This document shows positions 28,100 through 38,355 of a stretch of 64,000 bases of DNA, piece after piece. How positions within the stretch are numbered: position 1 is the stretch's first letter; each line of letters opens with the position of its first letter. The notes under the pieces are model-generated. The model saw only the letters and a list, made by a program, of their open reading frames with translations. It was not told the origin of the DNA and did not search any database. This DNA is from Caldifarciminota bacterium (lineage in GTDB: Bacteria > Hydrothermota > Tepidihabitantia > SM23-42), in the NCBI GenBank assembly GCA_027026255.1, contig JALVOT010000017.1, forward strand, positions 62,001 to 126,000, written 5' to 3'. The translations under genes and the position numbers were made by a program.

Positions 28100-28935
28100 A
28101 AAAAACAACCTATCTGATTCTTGCAATCCTTTTGATTGCGGGAATTACCAATGCTACACCGCTTTTATGGCGGGGACCGAAAACAATCGGTAAGGGTAAA
28201 TTCATTGCAATGCTGGGGCTTGGATACTGGAAGGTAAATCAGAAATATGATTGGCCGAACAAAGAATGGCAGTCCCTGGATTCAGACAAACAAACTACGG
28301 TAATCAACGGACACTTTATGCTCGGGTATGCACCAATCAAAAAATTTGAATTGCTGGCACATATCCCGCTGATGAGCAAAACCAAAGATACCTTAAGCTC
28401 ATTTGGAATGCAGGATATCTGGCTCAAGGCACGTTACAATGTCATCGGCGGTAAGGCAAAGCCATTCTTGACCGGGGTGATTACCGGACGCTTTCCAACC
28501 AGCAGTAAGGATGCACGTCCGCGGCTTGATGACCAGACCTTAGATTTTGCACTCGGTGCAATGTTTATGAAAAAGATGAAGCCTGTTGTTTTGCATCTGA
28601 AGGGTGGATACTGGCTCAATGGAAAGAAAGAAGATGAAACTGATGTCGGTGATGCGGTCGAAGGTATTTTCAAACTTGATTACATCTTCGGGAAAAAGAT
28701 AAAGGGCTTTCTGAATATAAATGGTATGTATACCTTCCAGAAAAAAGACAGCACCGGTGCAGCAATTGAAAATTCTGAAAAACTCCGAATGAACATAACC
28801 CCGGGGCTGGTCCTGAAACCGATTCCCGGACTAATCGTTCGACCCAAGTTAATTATTCCTCTTAAGATGGTAAATAAAGGCGGGGCTGCCTTTACCTGGA
28901 AGGCAGGTCTGGATTTCTGGTTTGTGCCGAAATAG
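28096..28935 (+). CDS. outer-membrane beta-barrel protein
   Basis: signal peptide, alternating beta-strand pattern, terminal aromatic region DFWFVPK. Confidence 0.6.
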   Translation: MKKTTYLILAILLIAGITNATPLLWRGPKTIGKGKFIAMLGLGYWKVNQKYDWPNKEWQSLDSDKQTTVINGHFMLGYAPIKKFELLAHIPLMSKTKDTLSSFGMQDIWLKARYNVIGGKAKPFLTGVITGRFPTSSKDARPRLDDQTLDFALGAMFMKKMKPVVLHLKGGYWLNGKKEDETDVGDAVEGIFKLDYIFGKKIKGFLNINGMYTFQKKDSTGAAIENSEKLRMNITPGLVLKPIPGLIVRPKLIIPLKMVNKGGAAFTWKAGLDFWFVPK

Positions 28936-28949
28936 CTTGATTTAATCTC

Positions 28950-28986
28950 TGCCCCTATGAAAAACATAGGGGCAGAGATTTTTTGG
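28950..28986 (+). terminator. intrinsic terminator
   Basis: AATCTCTGCCCCTATG-AAAAA-CATAGGGGCAGAGATTTTTT hairpin. Confidence 0.85.
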
Positions 28987-29030
28987 AATTTAACTATATT
29001 TATATATAAAAATAGATAAAGGAGGTTTTT

Positions 29031-29825
29031 ATGGAAAGACACATTAAAGACTACACAATAAAGGATGTCCAGGATGTCTATGATGGTCCGGGTGGTCTAC
29101 TCTGGGAAGCGGTAATGGGTGAGCAGATTCATTCTGGCGGCCCGGAGATGACCGATGTTCTGGCACAAAAAATCGGTCTTGAAAAGGGAATGGTGGTGGC
29201 TGATTTGTGCAGTGCCCTTGGTGCACCGGCCCGGCATCTTGCAAAGAAATACGGTGTTATGGTAAAAGGGGTTGATGCAACAAAGACGATGATTCAGAAG
29301 GCGATACAGAGGACGAAAGAAGCAGGCCTTGATAAGATGATTGAGTATTATGAAGGTAATGTTCTGGACCTGCCGTTCAAGGCTGAATCGATTGATGTGG
29401 TCTGGGGACAGGAAGCCTGGTGTTATGTTACCGATAAAAACAGGTTGATTCAGGAGGCGTATCGGGTGCTTAAACCGGGTGGTAAAATTGGATTCACCGA
29501 CTGGATAATCACCGGTGATATATCAAAGGCAGAACTTGACCCTCTTTATGATACAATGGCATTCCCATATATGGAAACCTTTGAGGGTTATCAGGAACTG
29601 CTAAAGAAAAATGGTTTTAAGGTCTTGGAGGCGATTGACCAGACTGAAGAATTTGCCAAATGCTTTGATGAATACTATAAAAAGGTTCATATCGATTTGA
29701 AACCAACTATACTTGAAAATTTCGGTCAGGAGCTCTTCGATTTTGCATCAAACCTGGTAACAATCTGGCGGAAGGCGGCATACGAACATAAGGTAGGAAG
29801 AGGCCTTTTTATTGGACAGAAATAG
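29031..29825 (+). CDS. SAM-dependent methyltransferase, glycine/sarcosine methyltransferase-like
   Basis: VADLCSALGAPARHLAKKYGVMVKGVDATKTMI, VVWGQEAWCYV, EAYRVLKPGGKIGFTDW. Confidence 0.75.
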   Translation: MERHIKDYTIKDVQDVYDGPGGLLWEAVMGEQIHSGGPEMTDVLAQKIGLEKGMVVADLCSALGAPARHLAKKYGVMVKGVDATKTMIQKAIQRTKEAGLDKMIEYYEGNVLDLPFKAESIDVVWGQEAWCYVTDKNRLIQEAYRVLKPGGKIGFTDWIITGDISKAELDPLYDTMAFPYMETFEGYQELLKKNGFKVLEAIDQTEEFAKCFDEYYKKVHIDLKPTILENFGQELFDFASNLVTIWRKAAYEHKVGRGLFIGQK

Positions 29826-29832
29826 CGGATAC

Positions 29833-29880
29833 AGGGGCTGTAAAGGGGTAATCATACTCCGAATACAGCCCCTTATTTCT
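29833..29880 (+). terminator. intrinsic terminator
   Basis: GGGGCTGTA...TACAGCCCC followed by TTATTTCTT. Confidence 0.7.
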
Positions 29881-29927
29881 TGACACCGGACCAATTTTTA
29901 TATATGTTCTATAAAAAAGGAGGCAAT

Positions 29928-30560
29928 TTGGATTTGAACGAGATTAAGACAGCGGTTATCCAGATGGATGAAAAAAGCACGGAAAAACTTGTTATTGAGG
30001 CGCTTGAGGAAAAATATAATCCTCTTGATATCTTGAATAATGGATTAATACCCGGGATGAAGGCGGTGGGAGAACTCTTTACCCGAAAGGAATATTTTGT
30101 TCCTGAAATCTTACTTGCATCTGATGCATTCTACCGGGGATTTAACCTCCTTACCCCCTATCTTAAGAAGGCATCTTACCGGAAAAAAGATAAGGTCTTA
30201 ATCTGTGTTGTGCAGGGTGATATCCATGATATCGGTAAGAATATCGTTAAGGTGATGATTGAATCTGCAGGTTTTCAGGTTATTGATTTGGGAAGGGATG
30301 TTCCGATTGACGAAATTATTAAGGCGGTTAAAACTGCCAAACCACAGATTCTGGCACTCTCCAGTCTGATGACGACAACGATGCTTCAGATGGGTGAGAT
30401 TATAAACCGGCTGGAAAAAGAAAATCTGAGAAAGAATATAAAGATTATTATTGGTGGAGCACCCCTGAATCAGGAATTCGCCCGAAAGATTAAGGCTGAT
30501 GGTTATGGTGAGGATGCAGCCGGGGCCGTAGACTTAATCGAAAAGTTAATCCGTGAATAA
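29928..30560 (+). CDS. corrinoid (B12-binding) methyltransferase protein, MtaC/MtbC-like
   Basis: DIHDIGKNIVKVMIESAGFQVIDLGRDVP motif; ALSSLMTTTMLQM; TTG start after AAAGGAGG. Confidence 0.93.
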   Translation: MDLNEIKTAVIQMDEKSTEKLVIEALEEKYNPLDILNNGLIPGMKAVGELFTRKEYFVPEILLASDAFYRGFNLLTPYLKKASYRKKDKVLICVVQGDIHDIGKNIVKVMIESAGFQVIDLGRDVPIDEIIKAVKTAKPQILALSSLMTTTMLQMGEIINRLEKENLRKNIKIIIGGAPLNQEFARKIKADGYGEDAAGAVDLIEKLIRE

Positions 30561-31512
30561 AATAAGAGAAATAATAAAAGGCAGAAGAGAACTTGCGGTA
30601 TTCCCTATGATAGGTGCGGACCATTGCGCCCGATTGATGGGCCTTAACCTGAGTGATGTATGCAGAAGCGGTGAAAGGCTTGCCGGGGTACTGGAATATG
30701 GCTATAACTATTATAACTATGATATGGTATTGGTCTTCTCTGACCCTTATGTTGAAGCCGAGGCTATGGGATGTTCGATTGTCTATAGTCCATCACCGAT
30801 AATAATCGGACCCTGCCCCGATGCCGGGGAGATTTTAGATAAGAATCGGGAATGGAATTTTCCTGAAGATTCAGCCTTAAATGTAATGATAGAAGCGGCG
30901 AGGATATTAAAAAGGCGATTGAAGGTTCCAATATTTTTTTCTATAAAGGGACCGTTTTCACTCTCTTCTTTTCTTTATGGAATTGAAGATTTTTTGAAAT
31001 TGATAAAAACAGCGCCTGAAAAGGCGGCAAGATTTATTCATAAGACAAACAATCTTTTATTAAAGTATATAGAAAAAGTTCTTTCCCTTAATATCAATAT
31101 ATTTATCGGCGACCCGATGGCTTCCACAAGTGTAATCTCACCGGATGATTTTAAAAGATTCGCCCTCCCACCATTAAGGGTGCTGACCGGGTTTATTAAA
31201 GAAAAAGATGCAATGCTCGGTCTTCATATATGTGGTAATACAAAACCCATTATAAAATTACTTGATTACCTCGGGGTTGATATTTTAAGCCTTGAAGATA
31301 TAACCCCGAAAACCCGGACATTAAGAATGGGCGGTGTATCAACCCGGACAATATTCAACGATTCTTCTGAGCAGATAAAAGCCGAGGTGGAAAGGGCATT
31401 AAAAAAGCCCCCTTTAATACTATCAACCGGCTGTGATGTGCCCCAGGATACAAAACCGGAAAATGTTAAATCGCTGATAAAGGCATTTTATGAAATTGGT
31501 GGTTGTAAATAA
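30553..31512 (+). CDS. uroporphyrinogen decarboxylase (URO-D)-family corrinoid methyltransferase, MtaA-like
   Basis: FSIKGPFSLSSFL, GDPMASTSVISPDDF, LHICGNTKPI, STGCDVPQDTKPENVKSLIKA. Confidence 0.85.
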   Translation: MNKIREIIKGRRELAVFPMIGADHCARLMGLNLSDVCRSGERLAGVLEYGYNYYNYDMVLVFSDPYVEAEAMGCSIVYSPSPIIIGPCPDAGEILDKNREWNFPEDSALNVMIEAARILKRRLKVPIFFSIKGPFSLSSFLYGIEDFLKLIKTAPEKAARFIHKTNNLLLKYIEKVLSLNINIFIGDPMASTSVISPDDFKRFALPPLRVLTGFIKEKDAMLGLHICGNTKPIIKLLDYLGVDILSLEDITPKTRTLRMGGVSTRTIFNDSSEQIKAEVERALKKPPLILSTGCDVPQDTKPENVKSLIKAFYEIGGCK

Positions 31513-32911
31513 TTCAATAAAGATACACGCAAGGACAGGAACCCTGCTCATAAATGCGCTTCAACGCAAAGCCTTACCTGTTAATGCATTATGCGCTGGG
31601 AATGGAAGATGTGGAAGTTGCCGGGTGAAAATTATTGGTAAAAGCAGACCCGCCGATGAAATAGAAAAAATTTTTATTCCGCACAAACTTCTGAAGATGG
31701 GATATCGCCTTGCCTGTCGATACCGGATAGAGGATGATATCAAAATACAAATACCCCTGATAAAAAAAAGAAAAAGGATGACCCCATCCGATGCCGGGTT
31801 TGCCCTTGACCTGGGAACCACATTAATCAAAGGTGCAGGAATTGATATCAGCAGCGGTAGACTGCTTGAAAAGGCAAAGACCCAGAATCTCCAGAACTCA
31901 TTTGGTGGTGATGTTGTATCAAGGATAGGCGAAGCGCTCAAGGGGAATTACCAAAAACTGAGAAATTTGATGATGCTGAGTATTAAAAACATTAAGAACC
32001 AAATTGGAATTAAAAAACCGATTCTCACTGTGGTTGTCGGCAATCCGGTTATGCTCTCATTCTATCTTAATAAACCTGTTGCCGGACTCGGCTCATATCC
32101 CTTCAAATCGGAAATCAAGGGACTCATTCTAAAGAAAAATCCGGTGCGCATTGTCCTTCCGATCATTAAGGGGTTTGTAGGTAGTGATACTGTAGCAGGA
32201 ATTGTCGCCGCCGACTTATACAACAAAAAGAAAAACTTTCTATATATCGACCTTGGCACCAATGGAGAGGTGGTCTTGATAAAAAATGACAGCATTATTG
32301 CAACATCCACTGCAGCCGGCCCGGCATTTGAAGGGGTTGGCCTTTCGTGTGGTAGTCCCGCTGTTGACGGTGCAATCGACCGCATTACATATAATAAGGG
32401 ATTCAGGATTAAGACAATCAATAATAAAGAACCGACTGGTATCTGTGCATCAGGAATTATTGATTTATTGGCAGTCCTCCTTAATCTACACTGGCTGACA
32501 CCGGACGGCAGGCTGTTAAAAAAACCCCGATTTAACAACATTACAATTGAACAGGGTGATGTCAGAAAATTGCAGCTCGCCATCGGAGCGATTCATACCG
32601 GCATTAAAATTCTTTTAAAGAAGGCAAAATTGAGTTCCTGCGAAATTGATGGGGCAGTGCTTACCGGTGAATTCGGTTCACATTTAGACCCGTCTTCGCT
32701 GTATAGGATTGGACTTCTACCTCGGAAAATCAAAAAGGTATATCTTAAAACCGACCTACCGCTCAAGGGTGCGATTATGTGTATAAAGGATAGTCGAACA
32801 ATCAAACAGGCTGAGGAAATATCCAGAAAAAGTGAACATTTAGAACTGGCACTGGAATCTGATTTTGAGAGGATATTTGTTCAATCGATGAAATTTTCCA
32901 TATGGAATTAA
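31490..32911 (+). CDS. RACE protein: ferredoxin-domain ASKHA-type reductive activator of corrinoid proteins
   Basis: CAGNGRCGSCRVKI [2Fe-2S] domain; FALDLGTTLIKG; YIDLGTNGEVVLI; TAAGPAFEGVGLSCG. Confidence 0.9.
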   Translation: MKLVVVNNSIKIHARTGTLLINALQRKALPVNALCAGNGRCGSCRVKIIGKSRPADEIEKIFIPHKLLKMGYRLACRYRIEDDIKIQIPLIKKRKRMTPSDAGFALDLGTTLIKGAGIDISSGRLLEKAKTQNLQNSFGGDVVSRIGEALKGNYQKLRNLMMLSIKNIKNQIGIKKPILTVVVGNPVMLSFYLNKPVAGLGSYPFKSEIKGLILKKNPVRIVLPIIKGFVGSDTVAGIVAADLYNKKKNFLYIDLGTNGEVVLIKNDSIIATSTAAGPAFEGVGLSCGSPAVDGAIDRITYNKGFRIKTINNKEPTGICASGIIDLLAVLLNLHWLTPDGRLLKKPRFNNITIEQGDVRKLQLAIGAIHTGIKILLKKAKLSSCEIDGAVLTGEFGSHLDPSSLYRIGLLPRKIKKVYLKTDLPLKGAIMCIKDSRTIKQAEEISRKSEHLELALESDFERIFVQSMKFSIWN

Positions 32912-33882
32912 TTGGTTATACCTGCTCCTATATCCCGGTTGAGATATTATCAGCCGCCGGTTATCGTCCCTATCGTCTACTCCATGGTGATTTCGGGTTA
33001 ATGGAAAAATCAGACCCCTGGCTTCGGGTTGATGCCTGCCCTTTGGTGCGTTCAAACCTCGGTTTTCTTTTAGAACACCAGCAACGGTTTGTTGCTGTTG
33101 TCGGCTCAACCGGTTGTGATATGTCGAGACGGATGCTTGAAATTGTAGATGCCATCACAGATATTCCAACAATTATTATTAATATGCCGAGAACTGACAG
33201 ACTGGAAATCTATTATGATGAAATAGATTATCTAATCAAAAGGCTGGCAGAGCTGTCAGGCGGCAGGATTGATGATGAACAAATAAATCGGCAGATACGG
33301 GTATGGGAAGGTCTGAGAAATTTCTACAGGCATTATAGCGAAAAAAGAAGAGAAAATCCCTCCCGGCTCTCAACCGTCTCATTCCATCATCTTGTTGCAA
33401 ACTTTCACCAGGGTAATACTCAGCCCGTCTCCTATTCTCAGCTTGAAGTATCGAACCTGCCGCGTGTCTTTCTGCTCGGCAGTCCTGTAGGATATGAGTC
33501 TACTTTCCTGTTGAAGATTATTGAAAAGTATTTGCGTATTATCTGGGATTATAATTGCGGCTTATCCCGCTTCCTCAATGTGAAAATCAAAGGAAAAGGG
33601 GTTGATGGGATTAAATCAGCATATTATCAACAACCCCCCTGTATCCTGAGGAGGCCAAATAAAAAATTTTATGAATTTATTAAAAAGAAGATTGTCGAGT
33701 ATAAACCGACCGGTATGGTTCTCTCAACCCTTGATTATTGCGATGCGTATGAATTTGAACTGATAAAGATTGGAAATATTTTTGGTCTTCCCACACTGAA
33801 TTTGCGCAGCGACTTCTCCTTCCAGAATAGAAGTCAGCTCGAAACAAGGATTAATGCATTCCAGGAGATGATAAATACTTAG
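32902..33882 (+). CDS. 2-hydroxyacyl-CoA dehydratase-like subunit (HgdB/double-cubane-cluster family)
   Basis: IGYTCSYIPVEILSAAGYRPYRL, VDACPLVRSNLGF, STGCDMSRRMLE. Confidence 0.8.
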   Translation: MELIGYTCSYIPVEILSAAGYRPYRLLHGDFGLMEKSDPWLRVDACPLVRSNLGFLLEHQQRFVAVVGSTGCDMSRRMLEIVDAITDIPTIIINMPRTDRLEIYYDEIDYLIKRLAELSGGRIDDEQINRQIRVWEGLRNFYRHYSEKRRENPSRLSTVSFHHLVANFHQGNTQPVSYSQLEVSNLPRVFLLGSPVGYESTFLLKIIEKYLRIIWDYNCGLSRFLNVKIKGKGVDGIKSAYYQQPPCILRRPNKKFYEFIKKKIVEYKPTGMVLSTLDYCDAYEFELIKIGNIFGLPTLNLRSDFSFQNRSQLETRINAFQEMINT

Positions 33883-33884
33883 TT

Positions 33885-35237
33885 ATGAATAATATCCCCG
33901 GAAAAATCACAATGTCGGAGTGGAGTGAAATATTTAACAGTCTACCTGAAAAGATAATTGAACGATACTGCTATTACAACAACAATGAATGGGGCAGATA
34001 TCTTCAACCACCCGCAACATTTTTCGTTTATGGCGCCAGGGAGTTGAAAAGATTAAAGTTTGATAATTCCCTTGCCGCCCTCAGGATGTGGGGATTTGTC
34101 TTTAATGAATCAGAAAGACTATTCCGCGCAAAACAATCAGGTAAGAAGGTTATTGCGACCTGCGGTGACCTCGGCACGGTTCCGGTCATCATTATGGGTT
34201 TTCCTGACTGTATCCCGTTCTATCCTGAATGTATCTGGTGGACACCATTTTTTAATGAATCTAATGTTTTACTGGAACCGGCGCATCAACTCGGGGCACC
34301 GGAGGCGGCCTGTTTTTCCAAGGCGGCACTCGGTGCATTTTATAAGCGGGCGTATTTTCCAAAACCGGATTTAATCTTTGCCTCAACCGGTGCCTCCTGT
34401 GATGACTATTCCTGTGTTCTGCAGCTTATTGAAGGTCTCGGTTATGAGATTGAATGGCTTGAGATTCCCTATCGTCGGGGGTTTGATTATCCAGAACGGT
34501 TTGTTAAATATCTCACGAATGAATATGAGCGGGTCTATAAAAAAATGAAGAACTTAACCAATTTTGATAAACCTGAACAGCTGGCTGAAACAATAAAAAA
34601 GATAAATAGATTAAGACTCAGGGTTGAAGAGATTAAAGCTCTGGTCTACAATGCTGATATCTCTCCCCTGCCCGCCCTGGAATTGATGGTCATCGAATTC
34701 GGTAATCTTTATGGTTATGCTGATATTGATGAGTGGCTCGATATCGTCGATATGATTTATGAGACAGTAAAGCAGAGGGTTGCTGCCCATCAGGGGGTCC
34801 TGAGTCCGGATGCTGTTCCGGTGGCGTGGATAACACCGTCCGCCGACCCATATCTTCTTAACCTGATTGAGGATTATGGTATGAGGGTGGTTGAGACCGA
34901 ATATGTTATTAACCAGGCACTGGTCAAAATTGAAGAGGCGATTGAACCCTTTACCGCCTTGGCAAAGTCCTTTATGAAGGCTTCACTCATCGGTTCAACC
35001 CGGGAAAGGATTGCAAGGATTCAAAAGGCGGTTGCCGCAGGAAGGATCAAAGGGATTATTATCACCAATATGCTTGGTGCCTCACACTGTGCGATGGAGA
35101 CCGGATTAATTGGATATTATCTAAGGGATGTTCCAAGTATAACGATTGATGTTCCTGCGCCGTCCGGTATTACCGAACAGATAAAAAACCGGCTTATGGC
35201 ATTTGCTGAAACCCTGAGGCAGGGATATTATGAATGA
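33885..35237 (+). CDS. 2-hydroxyacyl-CoA dehydratase-like subunit (second)
   Basis: FASTGASCDDYSCVLQLIEGLGYEIEWLEIPYRRG, TPSADPYLLNLIEDYGMRVVETEY, MLGASHCAMETGLIGYYL. Confidence 0.75.
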   Translation: MNNIPGKITMSEWSEIFNSLPEKIIERYCYYNNNEWGRYLQPPATFFVYGARELKRLKFDNSLAALRMWGFVFNESERLFRAKQSGKKVIATCGDLGTVPVIIMGFPDCIPFYPECIWWTPFFNESNVLLEPAHQLGAPEAACFSKAALGAFYKRAYFPKPDLIFASTGASCDDYSCVLQLIEGLGYEIEWLEIPYRRGFDYPERFVKYLTNEYERVYKKMKNLTNFDKPEQLAETIKKINRLRLRVEEIKALVYNADISPLPALELMVIEFGNLYGYADIDEWLDIVDMIYETVKQRVAAHQGVLSPDAVPVAWITPSADPYLLNLIEDYGMRVVETEYVINQALVKIEEAIEPFTALAKSFMKASLIGSTRERIARIQKAVAAGRIKGIIITNMLGASHCAMETGLIGYYLRDVPSITIDVPAPSGITEQIKNRLMAFAETLRQGYYE

Positions 35238-36261
35238 TATCTTGAATGCACGTGAAAGATTTGGGCTTCTGGTTATTGATGAAAAGCCGGATCGGTGCAA
35301 TATTATTCCCCTTATTACCTCTCATGCAGCAATGGTAAATAAAACCAGACTGCGGGATTATTATACTGATGGCGAGATTATGGCACGGGCGCAGATTGCC
35401 GCAATTGAGGAATACGGCCATGATGCAATCTCGATATTTTCTGAGGTGGGGATAATTGCTGAGGCGATGGGTTCAAAATTCGATTATCCTGATGATGACC
35501 TTCCCATCCTTAGAACACCAGCATTGAGCCGTCAATCTATTGGTGAAATAAAAATTCCAGAACCAGAAAATGATGGTCGATTACCAATTTATTTAGATGC
35601 AATCAACTATGCCTACCGGGCTGTAGGTGATAGAATTCCTATTCTCGCCTATATTCCCGCACCATTTACCACCGGGATGATGCTATCTGAACCTGAAAAT
35701 TTTTTGATTCAGACTATTCGTGAACCAGATAGGGTAAAAGAGATTATGGATAAGGCACTTGATGCAGCAATAAAATTCAGTTACGAAATTATCAATGCCG
35801 GAGCACTTCCAATGATTGTCGACCCCCTTGCATCCTCCAGTGTAATCAGTCCCCGGATATTTAAAGAATTTGTCCTTCCCTATGAGAGGCGTCTGATTAA
35901 TTTCCTGCATCGATATGACCTTGATATAATCCTCCATATATGCGGTGAAACAGGACCTATTTTAGACATTCTACCCGAGACCGGAGCTGATCTTATCAGT
36001 CTTGATCAAGTTGACCTTAAGAAAGCAATAAACTCTTTATCAAAGAGGATGAGGATAATAGGCAATTTTGACACTTCAGAGCTGGCAATGATGATGCCGG
36101 GGGAAATATCTCAAGCGGTCAAGCATATGGTTGCTCAGGCCAAAAATTCAACAAAGGGTTATATTGCAGCGACCGGTTGTGAGGTTCCGATAAGGACCCC
36201 CCGGGAAAATATAAAGGCATTTATCAAATCTGCAAAGGAGGCAGGATGGTATTGGGAATAG
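35230..36261 (+). CDS. second URO-D-family corrinoid methyltransferase-like protein
   Basis: DPLASSSVISPRIFKEFVLP, ILHICGETGPILD, AATGCEVPIRTPRENIKAFIKSA. Confidence 0.85.
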   Translation: MNDILNARERFGLLVIDEKPDRCNIIPLITSHAAMVNKTRLRDYYTDGEIMARAQIAAIEEYGHDAISIFSEVGIIAEAMGSKFDYPDDDLPILRTPALSRQSIGEIKIPEPENDGRLPIYLDAINYAYRAVGDRIPILAYIPAPFTTGMMLSEPENFLIQTIREPDRVKEIMDKALDAAIKFSYEIINAGALPMIVDPLASSSVISPRIFKEFVLPYERRLINFLHRYDLDIILHICGETGPILDILPETGADLISLDQVDLKKAINSLSKRMRIIGNFDTSELAMMMPGEISQAVKHMVAQAKNSTKGYIAATGCEVPIRTPRENIKAFIKSAKEAGWYWE

Positions 36262-36986
36262 ATATTGGTTCCTGTTATACTAAGGCGGTTCTGTTTGACG
36301 GCCAGATAAAAGAAAAAATGGTTATCAAAACTTCCCTCCGACCTGTGGAGGCGATTGAACAGGTAAAAGAAAAACTTACGGGTTACAAAGAAATTGCGGC
36401 AACTGGATACGGACGCAATTTAATTCATAATGCCCAAAAAGTAATAACCGAAATCACCGCCTTTGCATATGGTGCTATGTATATTGAGCCCGGTATAAAG
36501 ACGATTATTGACATCGGAGGTCAGGATAGTAAGGTGATAAAATTGAATAGGGGTGTAGTAGAGCGGTTTGTAATGAATGACCGCTGTGCTGCAGGAACCG
36601 GAAACTTTATTGAGAAAACGGCCCGGGCATTGGACCTCAGCCTTGAATCCTTCGGTCAACTTGCAGTAAAGTCAGATAAGCCGGAGACAATCGATTCCCT
36701 CTGTGTTGTAATGGCAGAAACCGAGATATTGAGTTTAGCTGCGGAGAATAAAAAATTAGAAGATATCGTGGCTGGACTTTGTGATGCCCTGGTTCGAAGA
36801 ATCGCTGCCCTGGGTGCCCAGGTGAAGATTGAACCTCCAATCCTGCTCTGTGGAGGTGGTGCCTTGAATCAGGGTATCATAAAATCTATGAATCGTATAC
36901 TCGGTAAGGTTATTGTGCCTGAGGCACCGCAATTCCTCGGCGCCCTCGGTGCGGCACTCTGTTTAAACCCGATTTGCAGAAATTAA
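36246..36986 (+). CDS. BcrAD/BadFG/HgdC-type activator ATPase
   Basis: VLGIDIGSCYTKAVLFDG, IDIGGQDSKVIKL, MNDRCAAGTGNFIEKTARAL. Confidence 0.95.
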   Translation: MVLGIDIGSCYTKAVLFDGQIKEKMVIKTSLRPVEAIEQVKEKLTGYKEIAATGYGRNLIHNAQKVITEITAFAYGAMYIEPGIKTIIDIGGQDSKVIKLNRGVVERFVMNDRCAAGTGNFIEKTARALDLSLESFGQLAVKSDKPETIDSLCVVMAETEILSLAAENKKLEDIVAGLCDALVRRIAALGAQVKIEPPILLCGGGALNQGIIKSMNRILGKVIVPEAPQFLGALGAALCLNPICRN

Positions 36987-36989
36987 TCT

Positions 36990-38105
36990 TTAATGCTGGG
37001 TTCGGAGATAGTCATAGACAATCTTGCAGATTCTTTCGGCGGTCCGGCCATCCCAGAATTCAGGAATATTTCCTTTTTTCGCCTTACCCTGTAATATCTT
37101 CTTTACCTCAGAAATTATGTGCGTCGGCTCATTACCCACCACAGTATTGGTTCCGACACTGAATGTGATTGGCCGCTCAGTATTTTTACGCAGGGTCAGG
37201 CAGGGTATACCAAGCACCGTGGTCTCTTCCTGGATACCGCCCGAATCGGTAAGGACAAATTTTGCATCGCTCATCAATCTGAGAAAATCAAGATAGCCCA
37301 GGGCGGGAACGGTCCTTAAAAAATCGATACTTATCTTATAATCCTCAAGCATCTTTCTGGTCCGGGGATGGATGGGAAAAACAATCTCAATTGAATCAGC
37401 AATCTTTTTCAATACCTGAAGCAGCTTTTCTAAATCTTTTTTGTCATCTACATTGGTGGGCCGATGTATTGTGAGGAGTGCGTAATTTTTCTCTTTTAAT
37501 TTCAGTTCTTTCAGGATTTTTGATTTCCTCGCCTGTGCTTTAAATTTTAATAATGAATCAATCATCACATTGCCGACATAGAAGATGCGATTCGGTTCAA
37601 TACCCTCTTTTAACAGATTATCATTGGCCTGGGGTTCAGTGGTGAAGAGTAAATCCGATAGCGCATCGGTGAGTCTTCGATTTATCTCCTCAGGCATACG
37701 CCAATCAAAACTGCGCAGGCCGGCCTCAATATGGGCGATTAATGGTTGATAGACCTTATTCAGACATCGGTATTTTGCCGCACTCAGGGCACAGGCAAGG
37801 GTGGAGTTGACATCACCGACAACCACAATCATATTGGGTTTTTGTTTTTGTAATATCGTTTCAAATTCAATCATTATTTTTGCGGTCTGTATGCTGTGGC
37901 TTCCTGAACCGACGCCGAGATAGAACTTCGGCTCCGGCAGTTTCAATTCATCAAAAAAGACCCGGGAGAGATTCTGGTCATAGTGCTGGCCGGTATGAAT
38001 CAGGATAGTTTTTATCTCAGGATATTTCTTAAACTCTTCATAGACGGGCGCTGCCTTCATAAAGTTTGGCCGTGCACCGACCACAATAATTATCTTATAC
38101 TTCAT
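36990..38105 (-). CDS. wecB: UDP-N-acetylglucosamine 2-epimerase (non-hydrolysing)
   Basis: GARPNFMKAAPVYEEF, HTGQHYDQNLS, HIEAGLRSFDWRMPEEINRRLTD, LTDSGGIQEETTVLGIPCLTLR. Confidence 0.95.
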   Translation of the reverse strand: MKYKIIIVVGARPNFMKAAPVYEEFKKYPEIKTILIHTGQHYDQNLSRVFFDELKLPEPKFYLGVGSGSHSIQTAKIMIEFETILQKQKPNMIVVVGDVNSTLACALSAAKYRCLNKVYQPLIAHIEAGLRSFDWRMPEEINRRLTDALSDLLFTTEPQANDNLLKEGIEPNRIFYVGNVMIDSLLKFKAQARKSKILKELKLKEKNYALLTIHRPTNVDDKKDLEKLLQVLKKIADSIEIVFPIHPRTRKMLEDYKISIDFLRTVPALGYLDFLRLMSDAKFVLTDSGGIQEETTVLGIPCLTLRKNTERPITFSVGTNTVVGNEPTHIISEVKKILQGKAKKGNIPEFWDGRTAERICKIVYDYLRTQH

Positions 38106-38355
38106 TTTTTCCCTTTCTTTTTATTTTCGGAGCAAGGTCGGGATAGACCCCTGCCCTCTTTCCTGAAATTGTTGATGCAGAAACCTCCTTATCGATTAAT
38201 CTGTTTTCCCGGACTTTATCTTTTTCGGACTGGCGGGTTTTACCGGCGGTAGATTTCGCTTTTGCCGTTTCCGACACCCCTTTAATCAATTCCTCATCAC
38301 TCTCTATTTTGTTATACACCGACCGGAATGAATTATTTATTCCCGATAAAACCGG

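Noticed and set aside
32062-32583. 173-aa minus-strand ORF opposite the RACE gene
   Set aside because: Shadow ORF; the plus strand has clear RACE motifs.
38095-38319. 74-aa Lys-rich ORF between wecB and the DUF4412-like gene
   Set aside because: Overlaps the wecB start, low complexity, no family signal; not called as a gene.
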